Assembly: GCA_037951105.1 (NCBI GenBank)
Contig: JBAMJV010001395.1
Location: forward strand, 124,001-188,000
DNA from: Echinarachnius parma
Taxonomy: Eukaryota > Echinodermata > Echinoidea > Clypeasteroida > Echinarachniidae
Reading direction: 5' to 3'
Length of the DNA stretch: 64,000 nucleotides
Below are positions 52,844-63,401 of the stretch, one piece after another. A program made the position numbers and the translations under genes. The notes below the pieces were generated by a model that searched no databases, was not told the origin of the DNA, and saw nothing but the letters and a program-made list of their open reading frames with translations. Numbering within the stretch: the stretch's first letter is position 1; each line of letters begins with the position of its first letter.

Positions 52844-53284
52844 CTTTTGAAAACAAATTTGAAAGAAAGGTTCAGTCATGATTTAGTCATTTTAGTGTAA
52901 AAAGAACTTTCAATAATCATAAATGTATGAACTGCATATTGCACTGCATACCTTTGTAAATACTGTATATTGAAAGAATAGATTAGAACAACATATTTTA
53001 TTATTTTAATACCCATAATGATAATAATCCAGGTTAAACGGCAACGACAAGTGAATAATAATGTCCCGAGATCTGCAGCTTTGTACATGTACGTATATAA
53101 ATACACTACATCATGTACTTGTACTTCCTGAATATCAAATTAACACGTAACTTCCCTGTTATGACACCTAGGCATACTGGCTGGAAAGCAAAGACTGCAC
53201 CGTTTGCAAACAACTCAACAAATCAACAGGTTAATTAATGCATTCAATGTTCTCTATCTCTGTGTAAAAATAAGCCAAACTCAC

Positions 53285-53288
53285 CCAT
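53285..53288 (-). CDS. FERMT: Kindlin (FERMT) proposed start exon, 4 coding nt (ATG G)
   Basis: On the minus strand GTCAACATGG|GTGAGT gives a start codon in a strong context (A at -3, G at +4) directly before a consensus donor. Spliced over the 441-bp intron 1 to 52843, ATG-G joins AT-TTC-GAC-ATG in frame. The 5' UTR would lie upstream, to the right. This is inference from splice signals and frame; the alternative is initiation at 52835 with a purely non-coding first exon. Confidence 0.55.
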
Positions 53289-53390
53289 GTTGACAGATGT
53301 ACAGTGCTTAAAAAGCACAATGCAAAATCAATCAAATCAACAAGTTTTCCACCACTCTAACAATCAGTAAACTTTTGGTCTCGCTATCAA

Positions 53391-53400
53391 AAGTATATAT
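53391..53400 (-). promoter_or_regulatory. Possible TATA-like element upstream of kindlin
   Basis: The minus strand reads ATATATACTT about 105 bp upstream of the proposed start codon. The spacing would allow a short 5' UTR. There is no other core-promoter support. Confidence 0.2.
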
Positions 53401-54034
53401 CGCAAAGTGATGAGCCCTCGTCAAATGGATTGCTATACCAGCAGAACTCTATTATAGATACTGCGCATCATGCAATGCAAAGGACACATTATGAATTTAC
53501 TAGGCGTTCACTGCAGTCTGGTAATACGCTATAATATCATGACAGCGCAACTCGCCGTGGCACGGAAGTCGAGGGGCTCTTCCTAAGCTAACTGCCAGCT
53601 CTGTAACCTATCATTTCACTTCCTGTGGTATTACATCTTTTTCTTCCTGCAACGTGATTTCCCTAAGCTAGTGCGATAGTATCTAAAAATGTGTTAAAGG
53701 GATATTAGGGCTTTTGTTAATTGCCTCACAAATAAATGTATAAATATGGCATAATAAATGTATTGATTTATTAATGGCTCAATTGCCAAGTAAACAAGCT
53801 ATCTTTTCTTAAAAGGTTAACATATATATGTACAGTGTACAGAAACATTGTAAAACATATATATATAAATACTAACAAATTGAAACAAAATGGTGTCCCT
53901 GTCCAATAATATGGATTATGGAAACAAAATATCACATACTATTTACATTACAAATTTCTCTAAAACATTGTTTTTTAACAAAAATTATTCAAATGCTACA
54001 TTTTGTATACTGTATACAGCTTAAAAATATATAA

Positions 54035-54106
54035 ACTTAATTTGTATGTTATTGGTTAAAGACAACACATATGTGTTGACTTTAAGCAATAACGTACAAA
54101 TTAAGT
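54035..54106. repeat. 72-bp near-perfect hairpin
   Basis: ACTTAATTTGTATGTTATTG pairs with CAATAACGTACAAATTAAGT with one mismatch. TTAAAGACAACACA pairs with TGTGTTGACTTTAA with one mismatch, closing on ACACATATGTGT. A one- or two-base bulge separates the blocks. It lies about 750 bp upstream of the kindlin start exon. It could be the core of a miniature element or a small-RNA-type hairpin. Confidence 0.85.
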
Positions 54107-54612
54107 CGTTTTTTTCAGCAATTCAGCTGCATATTGTTTTTTCATCCATTCTTTGAATAAAATATATGTGGCTTGAATCTGTCGCAATTACCACAAACAA
54201 GTAGCCTCTTTTTGTTGTTTTTATTTGCTTGAAATTTGCTTGAAATTTACCTGGCCTGGTAATGATTTTGTATTCATGGACTTTAATAACTTCTGATCAA
54301 GTGCAAGATTTATTTTGTGGGAAATGGTTTCGATTTGACAGAAATGTAGAGGGGTTGATAGAAGGGCACTTTCAAATAAAATTATTTATTGAGAGTCAAT
54401 TAGGGGCCTCAGCTTTAATCTTAGTACAATCTTTGTCAGAAACTAAAATGCCCCCACCAGAAAAAATACTGATTGTTACAAATCAAAACTACATACTCAT
54501 GTCTCATGTTTGATTTAATTTATTCATGGTTCTGTGAAGTGTTTTTAATTTTATAACAAAGCAGTAAGAAACACAATAAAATATTTTGCAACACAAATAA
54601 GAAAACAATTTT

Positions 54613-56434
54613 AATGGGACTTATAGTAACATTGTCCAAATCCTCAAAACTTACTTGGCTTAGTTGGAACTCTAGTGGTTCTCTCATACCTTGTCATATT
54701 CATATCAACAATAAAAGCACGGGACAGGTTTTGGATTTTCATATTTCCAAATTTCCATTTCGTTCAAAAGATATTTACGATTGAAGTGTTCAGATGTTAA
54801 ACTGTCTAACTAAGGGATAATTTAAGCTTTGTACAAAGTGAGTGCAATGAGTTAATGAATATCACCTGGCATTTTTGCTCATTTCTCGGCCAAAAACATC
54901 AAATTTAAAATGTGAAATTTTCACACATTTTGGACATATCAGATCCCACCAATACACATTTTATTAATCACTCATAATAAGCCTTTTCGTAATTACGATT
55001 TGCGCATGCGCGACAATCACGACAAGCGTTTCCGGGTCAGGTCATATTCCCTAAAAAACACCGAATTCAAGTCGGACTGCGTTGCGTTCTTGCTGAGCTC
55101 ACGAAAAACCGACCCCAAACTTATGCTCTTTCTTCTACAAATCACTAAAACACCAGACTTACTTAATGAATGTCCATAATTAATGGTGGACATCATAATT
55201 TCAATGCATATTTATCACTTTTTGTTCAAAGATTGTGTTTTTCCAAATCATGTGAAATGACGCACTATTTTTTGCCTTAATTTTGTTCTTTTTAATTTTG
55301 TCAAATCAGTTTTTTTGATGTATTGTCTATTATATTCTGGTAAAAGAAGGTATGAACTACCTATATTTTGATTTTTTATAAACTCTCATAAGCTACATTT
55401 TTTACAATAGTCTTTTAAAAATGATATCTAAAACCGATTTTATGACAGAATCTGTCTTTCATTTCACCGGAACATGTTTCTGTCCGTAATTCTAGCATTC
55501 ATTTCCGTAAATCTGTATTTGTATACTATTGGAAGTGATTTTAGTGACTTGTACATTCCATAAAAGTTCATGAGACCAGTCATTTACTTCATTAAATATG
55601 TTTTATAACTCTTTAAAAAGTCACGGAAAGCAGTAGGCTGAATCGTCGTACGGACGCTGTACAGATATTGGGCCGCCTGCGTCGGCGGTGAAATCCAAGC
55701 GCTGTTCGGTGCTTCGGCTAGAAGGCCTACGCGCATTCTGTGACACTGGCTTGTTAGCTTTATGGTATATAAAACCAATTTAAAAGTGGTTTAGAATAAT
55801 TTTAAAACTTGGTTTATACAAAGAAAACAATATTTCTCGACATCTGATACGCATGAAATCCAACAAATATAAGCAAGTATTTTAAATAAATGTATTAAAC
55901 ATCACGTCGAATACAATCCAGAGTTCATACACGAAATATAGGATTATGGGACCGAACGGCGCTTGGAATTCATCATCCCCGACAGAGGCGGTCTAATAAC
56001 AGCTCCACTTCCGTACAGAATTTTAGTATATATATGCTGCTTCTTGTGAACTTTCCAAGAGTTATAAATCTTTTTTGATGAAACAAATAATTGTTTTTAA
56101 GAGCTTTTATAAGTTCATTAAGTGTCTAAAATCACTTACCTGATTGAAAATCTTAAGATTTACGGAAATAAATGCATAAATTCACCTACGAAACAGGCTC
56201 CGGCGAAAATTTTGACAAATTCGGCCGGAAATCGATTTCAGAACACCGACTTTCGCGAGATTTATTACACACAACACACAGGCACCCGCCGCGCGCGCGC
56301 GCGCACAGCTCGCGTTTGTTTTGGCTTTCTTCATTCACCGATTTTTTGGGGAAAATGACCCCGCGACCTGTGACGTCACGCGAGCCCAGTGTGTAATTAC
56401 GAAAAGGCTTATTGTTTGCACATTATAGATCCCT
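54613..56434. mobile_element. Family B miniature element, copy 4, split by a foldback insertion
   Basis: The left part 54613-54975 (GGGACTTATAGTAACATTGT, GTGTACAAAGTGAGTGCAAT homologues, AATCACTCAT) and right part 56414-56434 (TTTGCACATTATAGATCCCT) are the two pieces of one family B copy. In the intact copy at 12788-13169 the corresponding bases run straight through (ATCACTTTTTGCACATG). Confidence 0.8.
54976..56413. mobile_element. 1.4-kb foldback element
   Basis: The outer ends AATAAGCCTTTTCGTAATTA are perfectly inverted (21 bp). Homology between the arms continues with interruptions deep into the element. TCATTTCCGTAAATC at about 55500 pairs with GATTTACGGAAATA at 56157. AGTGATTTTAGTGAC pairs with GTCTAAAATCACTTA at 56122. 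TGAAATCCAAGCGCTGTTC at about 55689 pairs with GAACGGCGCTTGGAATTC at 55953. The loop is roughly 55711-55950. The ends are CpG-rich (a CG-repeat tract at 56291-56303). TAAGCC/GGCTTA edges allow a TA target, which is unproven. No transposase frame is visible. Confidence 0.8.
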
Positions 56435-56947
56435 ATAATACTATCCAGTTGTACACCTACATTACATCTAGTTGTCTTGAGTTCTTGATGTCATGATTGT
56501 TATAGCTCAAAACATGTTTTTAAAAGTGTATTCAATGTAGGTGAAGCTATGTTGAATTATATTCCACATACTAAGAATCTTGCTCTACAATTGGTCAAAA
56601 GTTAATCACGTGATGAAACATAGTTTCGCCCATCATTGATGGGAGAAGAAAACTTCGTTACACTGTGTAGATATCTTGGGCGAAAGTGCGTTGCACTCAC
56701 TAGATAATTGGTAAAGTACTATCTACACTCCGCGGTTGCATTGAATTTAACGTGGAGTGTGTGGCCACTCAAATTCAGTACCGTTGCGATAATGCGCGCG
56801 AATTACAAATGTAATTGTATTCGTTGTGCATGCATACGGTATACGGAGATACTAGTACACTGCACTGCACAGTGCACTGTATGTGTATCGTACATGCATT
56901 ACATACATGCACCGTTTGCTGTTAATTGCTTGTTCTGTTGTTCTACT

Positions 56948-57160
56948 ATGGCGGCCACAGACGTAAGATTTGAGCTCTTTAACGAAGCTGAAATGGACAC
57001 TTTTTTGCTTGAGAGTGAAAGTAAAAATACAAAGCGACAACTTAAGTTCAGCCTGAAAGTGTTCCAAGATTATTGCGATGCTGGAAGCATACTTTTTAAC
57101 GAATTGTCTGATGTGGACTTGAAAGCGCTAGACCAAGTGTTGGGGAGACTCTATTTTCGC
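56948..57160 (+). CDS. First coding exon of a DUF3504/Crypton-type gene (KIAA1958/QRICH1/ZMYM-like N-terminal region)
   Basis: The ATG at 56948 opens MAATDVRFELFNEAEMDTFL, followed by ESKNTKRQLKFSLKVFQDYC and LSDVDLKALDQVLGRLYFR. The KNTKR...L..F..Y pattern, followed by L...DL...L..FY, is the helical N-terminal part of proteins carrying the Crypton-derived tyrosine-recombinase-like domain (from knowledge of the family). The frame stops at 57169 (VC then TGA). A donor GTTTGT directly after the Arg codon at 57160 would end the exon in phase 0, where family members continue FY.E.R. No second exon was recognised downstream, so the gene is incomplete or broken. A CACGTG site (56609-56614) and CpGs lie upstream. 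Confidence 0.6.
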
Positions 57161-57312
57161 GTTTGTTGACTTTTGAACTGTTTTTTTGGAGTTTACATTT
57201 CGCGTTTTAGCTTTTGGAATTACCCTGTTACCGAAATTGGAATAACAAGTCATTGTTGGTAAGTAGATCAAACCTAGTAGTAACAGTACTTAGACTTAGA
57301 AGTTAGACTTAA

Positions 57313-57522
57313 GCCCGGCGCAGACAGAGCCGACTCGACCCGATCCGACTGGCTTTAATCAGGCTAGAGTTGGGCCTGGTCGGTCGGAGCAGATTTATCG
57401 TGTTGAATCGGCCCCAACTGGCATCCGACTGTCTCTCGACTGGCAAAATGTGTGTCGCGAGGCACTGAAAACTGAGCCGATCGGAATGACAACCAGTCGA
57501 GTCGGCTCTGTCTGCGCCGGGC
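57313..57522. mobile_element. 210-bp TIR element with perfect 26-bp ends
   Basis: GCCCGGCGCAGACAGAGCCG at the left is inverted exactly over 26 bp at the right end (57497-57522). The interior carries further CCGACT/AGTCGG words. It is non-coding and lies just downstream of the DUF3504 exon, possibly within its first intron. Confidence 0.9.
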
Positions 57523-57760
57523 ATTCTGAGTACTTAGACTAGAGTAGACTAGGGCCGGGTAGGCCTGCTTAGACTACTAGTACAGTAGTAGTACTACTAC
57601 TACTAGACTAGATCTAAGTTCGATGTGAACCAGTCGAGTCGGCTCTGTCTGCGCCGGGCATTAGAGTACTTAGAGTAGACTAGGGGTAGGCCTGCTTACA
57701 CTACTACTACTACTAGTACAGCATTAGAACTACTACTAGACTAGATCTAAGTTCGATGTG
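57491..57760. repeat. Two-unit tandem duplication that copied one transposon end
   Basis: 57491-57627 and 57628-57760 share AACCAGTCGAGTCGGCTCTG, GCGCCGGGCATT, GAGTACTTAGA, GGTAGGCCTGCTTA, a CTA-rich stretch and AGATCTAAGTTCGATGTG. The second unit therefore carries an orphan right terminus of the 57313-57522 element. Confidence 0.9.
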
Positions 57761-58453
57761 GAATATAAAGCAAATAATCACCTTTTGGTTTCAGGCGATG
57801 GCAAACTATCACTTCCTCGGCGATCTGAATGTATACGCTATGACATGCTAGCCCGAAGTGCAATTTCACTGGATCCGGCAAGCGGGCCAGTGCGAGTGTC
57901 GAGCCATGCTTACCATGTTCGTTAATTCAAAGTTATACAAATTATAAGTAACTTATAATACATGTGTAAACTGTAATATTCTAATTGCCATATTCAATAT
58001 ACTCAAAACAGACAAAAGTATCACCAGAATAGATATGTACACTCTTCTCGTCAAGTGACATGACATCCTGATCAAACGTGATGCAATGAGCTGAGCTGAG
58101 AAGGATGCTCTTTCAATTGATGTAATAATTTATTATCTCTAGACTAGAGGCTAATCTCAGTAATATTAGTCAAAGTGCATGAAGTAAATTTAACAATGTT
58201 GTTTTTAATTTGAATTAAAATTGAGATATATTGATATGAAATGGGCATTCTCTTACTGTCTTTAGTTTGGTCCACCCCTTCCATTCACTTGCGTTCATTT
58301 CGTCACCGACCGGGACCTAGTATAATAATCTAATATAATAATAATCCAACTTCCATATTACTAGACTTTACTATACTTTGTACACAGAGTGTGCCGACAC
58401 TGACAGACAGAGAGAGGGGGACCTAAACCACGATCATGTGAACTTTGCAGTCC

Positions 58454-58747
58454 ATGTTTACTTCGCCACACCATCCACACACAAAGCCACGCCAATGCAC
58501 CGGCGAGATGAGAGTCCAAAACTCAAAAGGCGAACATGATGAAAACCAAAAGCTAAAAATAACATCTTATCTACAAAAAGAACAGTTAAATACATTACCT
58601 CAACACTATTCCTATTTGGAAAACAGATCCCCTAACTCCTCGGGAAACGAGCTATATCTGTGTCTTCTTGAAGAAATAATCCAAAGCAATTTAATCCAAA
58701 ATCCAGAAGAAGAGATAGTACCGACTGTGGGCCGACCAAAGCGACAG
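58454..58747 (+). CDS. Unrecognised possible exon, 98 codons
   Basis: A frame opens at ATG 58454 (MFTSPHHPHTKPRQCTGEMR), continues through ITSYLQKEQLNTLPQHYSYL and ELYLCLLEEIIQSNLIQNPE, and ends TVGRPKRQ at a CAG|GTGCAT donor (58747/58748). A possible acceptor TTTGCAG lies just before the ATG. The mildly acidic helical middle and the AT-hook-like GRPKR end look protein-like, but no family is recognised. It could be host, transposon or chance. The open frame after the donor (to 58969) is CpG-rich and looks non-coding. Confidence 0.3.
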
Positions 58748-59238
58748 GTGCATTCGCTATATTATACGTACATCGATATTGCATGCGCGCGCAATGCACC
58801 ATACAAAATCGGATTCACTCATCTAATCTCGTTCGTACGATCGTCGCGTCGTTCGCAAGGGTTTCCTTTCTACGCGCCGATCGCCCATCCGATCCCGACG
58901 CCCGCACGATCGCTGGTGAAAATAGGATTGAGATGGCGCTGTATCAAGTTTCGTCCAATGTTTTGTTGAGTGTTCCTTGGCTTTAATTATAGTAGATGGT
59001 GTTCCGCTACTTCGGATATAATAAGGAATCAGTATACAGACCAGGGGCAGGGGGGTGTCCTTTTTAGGGGTGTCGTCTCTGCCCCTCGTTGTTTTAGGAT
59101 CGTTGGTTAACCACTTAATCAGTAGGAGTCCTCGCAACATCACACCGTGAATTTGGACTGACTTGTTATCTCGTTCACTCCGACTTTGGGTTGAGCGTTG
59201 ACATCAGGCCGGGCCCATCGGGGGAAGAATGGTGATTG

Positions 59239-59257
59239 GCATATATATAGGTATGAC
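59239..59257 (+). promoter_or_regulatory. TATA-like site in a CpG-containing block
   Basis: GCATATATATAGGTATGAC is followed about 25-60 bp later by CCGCGGCCATTTTCGCC and a pyrimidine-rich stretch. It resembles a core promoter but drives nothing recognisable; an inserted LINE tail follows at 59320. Confidence 0.2.
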
Positions 59258-59319
59258 GATTTCCCGCGGCCATTTTCGCCAGTTTCTTGCCAGCCTCTAG
59301 CTACCAGTACCGAGGAGGT

Positions 59320-59532
59320 TGGAATAATAATAATAATAATAAATAATTTGTATAGCGCATAAACTATATATATATTCGACTGCGCTTCAAGAGCTCCTAT
59401 ATAAATACCATTCTACTACACAATGCTATATAATATAAAGCATAATCATAAATAAAAATTAAGTCTGTGTTTAAAACAAATAAGTTTTTACTTTCAATTT
59501 AAAGCTGTCCAATGTTTGAGATTTCCTAATAT
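59320..59532 (-). mobile_element. LINE 3' portion (CR1/L2-like), minus strand
   Basis: On the minus strand, DIRKSQTLDSFKLKVKTYLF and a stop are followed by a 3' UTR with TTATGCGCTATACAAAT and a (TTA)n tail. This is the C-terminal end of a LINE reverse-transcriptase ORF and its tail. It continues the LINE at 62303-63096, separated by the 2.77-kb insertion. Confidence 0.8.
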
Positions 59533-60626
59533 CAAAGACACTAGAAGGGGAAGACTGGACACTTCGGGGATTTTGTGTAACGCTGAATTTCGTACATGGG
59601 GAAGGGCGCTCCTAGCGTTGGGTAGGTAAACTTTTTGTTGTTTTCACGCGTAGCCATTGAAAACACAATAGGGAACAATGGCGAGCAGGTCGAAAATAGC
59701 TGTATCTCCATTTTGGAAAGAGGTGTACCTTTGAAACTTTGCATACAGATAGCATTCTGGTAGTTCTTTAAAATGATACCAAATTTGTTAGGAAAGGTTT
59801 TGTAGTTTTGAAACAAATTAAGAAAATGTTTGCAAAAAATCCCAAAATGTAACAGTGCCACCTATTTGGGAGGCGAGTTCATGACACATGACCATTATGT
59901 ATCCATGGTGAATGAAAACAGAATAAGATTAAGCTCCAAAACGTATTGTTCCTTAAAATTTCAATACCAAGAAACTTTTTTGAAGAATTTTCAAATTATC
60001 AGTTCTAAAATGTCACCCTTTGTACCACTTGTTATACTATTGATTGTGAAAATGACCATATATAAGGTTAATCAACAGAACGTTTTATGAATCCTTGCCA
60101 TTATATAATATAGCTTTGATATTTTTAAAATTGTAGGTAACAAAGGCAGTTATTTAATTTAAGGTATTATCTTTTTGGCGAGATTACTGATCCAAAATAT
60201 TCTTGTGCTTGTCTTTTTCTTTCTTTCTTCTATAACTTATCTAACTCCCAATTTTCTCTCCCTTTTTTTCTCCTTGTCTTGTTTTTTTTTCTTCTAATTT
60301 TCATTTCATTCTAAGTAGTAGTCATTATTGTTTGTAGACCATTTAATGTTATTTACTACAGGGGAGAGGTTCCCTTCCCCTGTAGTATTACTAAGTAGTG
60401 AGTTATAGTAGTACAATTTGATAGTGGTAGTAGTAGTAGTAGTAGTATACATGTATGTAGTTTAAGGTAATGTAAGAGCAACTTTTGAGGGCGCTGCACC
60501 CTACAAGCCTTGCTTCTATGCAGCGTCCTCCATTTTCAACAATTATTTATTACTGATTTGTATATGTATTTTATCTATTTAATAACTCCTGTAAGAATGC
60601 ATTTTGTATTTCATTTTGTAAATTAT

Positions 60627-61374
60627 CCTGGGGGGGGGGGGGGGGGGTCTGTCCTCATTGAAAGGGGGGTATCATGCGTGACTAAGAAAACAAGTAATTA
60701 GGGTGGTTTTTCACGATCAGGGTCTCAAAATCACCCAAAATCAGGAAATAGGGTATCTATTTTAGGCTGATGAATTACTCGTTTATAGGGTATCAAAAAG
60801 ATGAATTACTCGTTTAGGGTCTCAAAAACTCAGCTTACTTGCTTAGGGTATCAAAAATAGTAATAGGGGTTTACAAAAAAAAAGATTACTTGCTTAGGGT
60901 ATCAGATATAGTTATGACTTGCTTAGGGGTTTACACAAAATTGATTACTTGCTTAGGGTATCAAAAATACTTGCTTAGGGGTTTACACAAAATTGATTAC
61001 TTGCTTAGGGTATCAAATTACCGATAATCATACTTGCTTAGGGTGTATTTTTTGCACCACGCAAATACTCAAGGTTCATTCAAGGTTCAAGGTTCATTTT
61101 ATTTCTTTCTTTCACAAACATTTTTACATATAATAATAGAACAAAACAGCATAAGAAAAACAATTTAAGTGCAATATTAAGTCGATATACAATCCAAATG
61201 AAAGAAAGTGGAGACCTTAGAGAAGCTGGGCTTGCAAGAGCAAGGTCCCCATATAACATAATACATCAATGTTTCACTTTTTTAAATGTTTAGGGTGCTT
61301 TTGGCAAGTCGTTGGTCACGCATGATACCCCCCTTTCTATGAGGACAGACCTCCCCCCCCCCCCCCCCCCCGGG
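60627..61374. mobile_element. Poly-G-ended TIR element nested in the 2.77-kb element
   Basis: The left end has a G run of about 18, GTCTGTCCTCATTGAAAG, GGGGGGTATCATGCGTGAC. The right end (61314-61374) is its inverse. Inside is a direct-repeat zone (60800-61045) of TTACTTGCTTAGGGTATCAA and GCTTAGGGGTTTACA words. A LINE-like 3' tail with CAAGGTTCAAGGTTCATTTT follows at about 61073-61290. It is non-coding; the short frame there is just the repeat. Confidence 0.85.
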
Positions 61375-61764
61375 TAATAATACTTTTCTTGAACATGAAA
61401 ATAAATGAACTGAACTGTAAGGTGTAATTAAAATTCAGATCAAACTGAGATCTCATTGCATCGTTTATTTTGTTGGTGTGTGTGTGTATATTTGTGTGTG
61501 TATGTCTGTGCATTTGTGTGTATGTTTGTATACATTTTTGTATGTATATGTGATAGTATGTGTATGTGTTTGTATGTTTGTAGGCCTACATAGTACATGT
61601 ATGTATGTTGATGTGTCATGTGTTTGTGTGTGTATGTGTCTACAATAACATGACCAGCTTTCTGCCAGCTTTCCCACATGGAGATTTTAAATTCAGAACT
61701 AGAAATGCTGTGGCACACTAACTATTACAAAAAAAACACCAAAAACAAAACAACAGATTTCTAG

Positions 61765-61800
61765 GGGACCCTCCCCCCCCCCCCCCTCCCCCCATCCAGC
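61765..61800. repeat. C-rich homopolymer tract
   Basis: Three C runs, the longest about 15, broken by single T or A residues. It lies within the interior of the 2.77-kb element. Confidence 0.8.
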
Positions 61801-62302
61801 TGCCGTGCGGCCATACCCTTGCTTCCACCCAAATTCTAGCTGTAAGAGTGTAGGTCTACAATTCTTCATATAAAGAGAAAAGAGGTATTTAAATAAATGT
61901 TACTATTTTGATTTCAAACCATGACACAGGTAACTGCAACAATCTTGATGACGAGTTCGTTTTTAACAGCAAGCAAAGAAACTTGTACGTGAATGTTGAC
62001 TTGATTCTGCATGTCTACTATTAAATATTTCTTGGAAATTTTCACCTGTAAGCAGACAAACTTATAAACAAACTCCTTTTAATATTTAGTGTACATTTTG
62101 GGATAAAAAAAGCAAAAATAAGAAGGAATTTGATACTTCACTACCAGTTCCCTATTGTGTTTTCAATGGCTACGCACGAAAACAACAAGAAGTTGACCTA
62201 CCCAACGCTAGGGGCGCCCTTCCCCATGTACGAAATTCAGCGTTACATCGATTGCTGTACAAAACCGGCGCAGTGTCCAGTCTTCCCCTTGTAGTGTCTT
62301 TG

Positions 62303-63096
62303 CTAATATCCACTGGTAACTTATTCCATAATCTAGGAGCAGCACAAATAAATGATCGATCACCTAAGGTAACTTTTGTTCTAATGTTGGGGATCTGCAA
62401 TGCCAGTGTGTCTTGTGTACTACGAAGATTATGACCATGAGTTTGAAACTTAAGAGTCAATAACTCAGTAATATAACTAGGAGCTTGGCCATTTAGCGCT
62501 TTATAAACTATCATTAACATCTTAAATTAAATTCTTTGACGTATGGGTAACCAATGTAATTATCTTAACATTGGTGTAACATGAGCAAATTTAGAAAGAT
62601 TGCAAATCAATCTTGCACATGTGTTTTGAACCCGCTGTAACTTTCCTATCTGTGTGTTTGGTAATCCATACAGTAAACTATTACAATAGTCTAACTTACT
62701 CGTAATACATGCGTGGACGACAATTTTCATGCTATCCAAAATATTTACGGATGCGCCTTAAATTATAAATCATATAATGCTGATTTACATACACTAGTAA
62801 TTTGTGATTCCATATTCAACTGAGTATCAAATAACACTCCTAAATTTCTCACATTATGGGATGGTTGTATAGCAGTATTACCTACTGATATACCATTTGA
62901 CTTGAACTTAGATACCTGCCGTGGAGTACCAATGACAGTAGTTCCGTTTTCGTATCATTCAACATCAATTTATAACATCCAGGTTCTAATGTACTCAATG
63001 CATGTTTCTAATACACTAATACAATATTCTTCATTTAGTGTGTTGGGACAAAATGACAAATATACCTGTGTGTCATCTGCGTAGCAGTGACAGGTA
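62303..63096 (-). pseudogene. LINE reverse-transcriptase fragment (CR1/L2-like), 5'-truncated, frameshifted
   Basis: On the minus strand the palm motif CHCYADDTQVYLSF (YADD at 63072-63083) is followed by LMLNDTKTELL, NLGVLFDTQLNM, SKLDYCNSLLYGLPN, LQRVQNTCARLI, MIVYKALNGQAPSYI, NLRST and RSFICAAPRLWNKLPVDI in the family order. These lie in more than one frame with several stops, so the copy is dead. The 5' part (endonuclease and fingers) is missing, as is usual for LINE insertions. The ORF resumes across the 2.77-kb insertion at 59532 with RKSQTLDSF. Confidence 0.9.
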
Positions 63097-63119
63097 TGCG
63101 CCTGGGAAGCGGGGGTGCT

Positions 63120-63139
63120 GGGGGTGCTGCAGCACCCCC
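63120..63139. repeat. Perfect 20-bp palindrome GGGGGTGCTGCAGCACCCCC
   Basis: Preceded by one more GGGGGTGCTG-like unit (63111). It abuts the truncated 5' end of the LINE. It may mark another small element in 63097-63410, which otherwise shows only a run of about 23 T (63221-63243). Confidence 0.85.
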
Positions 63140-63401
63140 GCAAATTTGTTTGTATGTTATAATGTATATCATTATGCTTCGTTTACGAAATTGTCACACA
63201 GCCGACAGCCACAAATGACGCTTTTTTTTTTTTTTTTTTTTTTACTTTTGGATAATTTGGATATATGCAAATTATGGTTAGACGATATTGGGCAAGAAGG
63301 TCAGCTTGCTACAACTTCTGTAAAATATTTAATCTTCACAAAGATCAATCACTCAGACGAACATATCAGCACCAGACGGGAAAATGCACCTTGACATAAT
63401 C

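Larger units (their letters stand above)
59533..62302. mobile_element. 2.77-kb TIR element inserted in the LINE
   Basis: The terminal inverted repeats begin CAAAGACACTA and run about 140 bp with mismatches (59533-59674 against 62152-62302). They share GGGGAAGACTGGACAC, GTAACGCTGAATTTCG and GTAGCCATTGAAAACACAAT. The target duplication CTAATAT (7 bp) flanks it at 59526-59532 and 62303-62309. A 7-8 bp duplication with CA-type ends suits hAT- or P-like elements (inference). No transposase frame is seen. The interior holds a hairpin at 60355-60386, an inverted GAGGGCGCTGCA pair at about 60488-60531, the poly-G element at 60627-61374, and TG and C tracts. Confidence 0.85.

Noticed and set aside
56122..56396. 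74-78 residue frames with Arg/Ala-rich segments
   Set aside because: They lie in the CG-repeat right arm of the foldback element.
60800..61045. TTAGGG words suggesting an interstitial telomere
   Set aside because: TTAGGG is not tandem here. It is part of longer 25-60 bp repeat words inside a TIR transposon.
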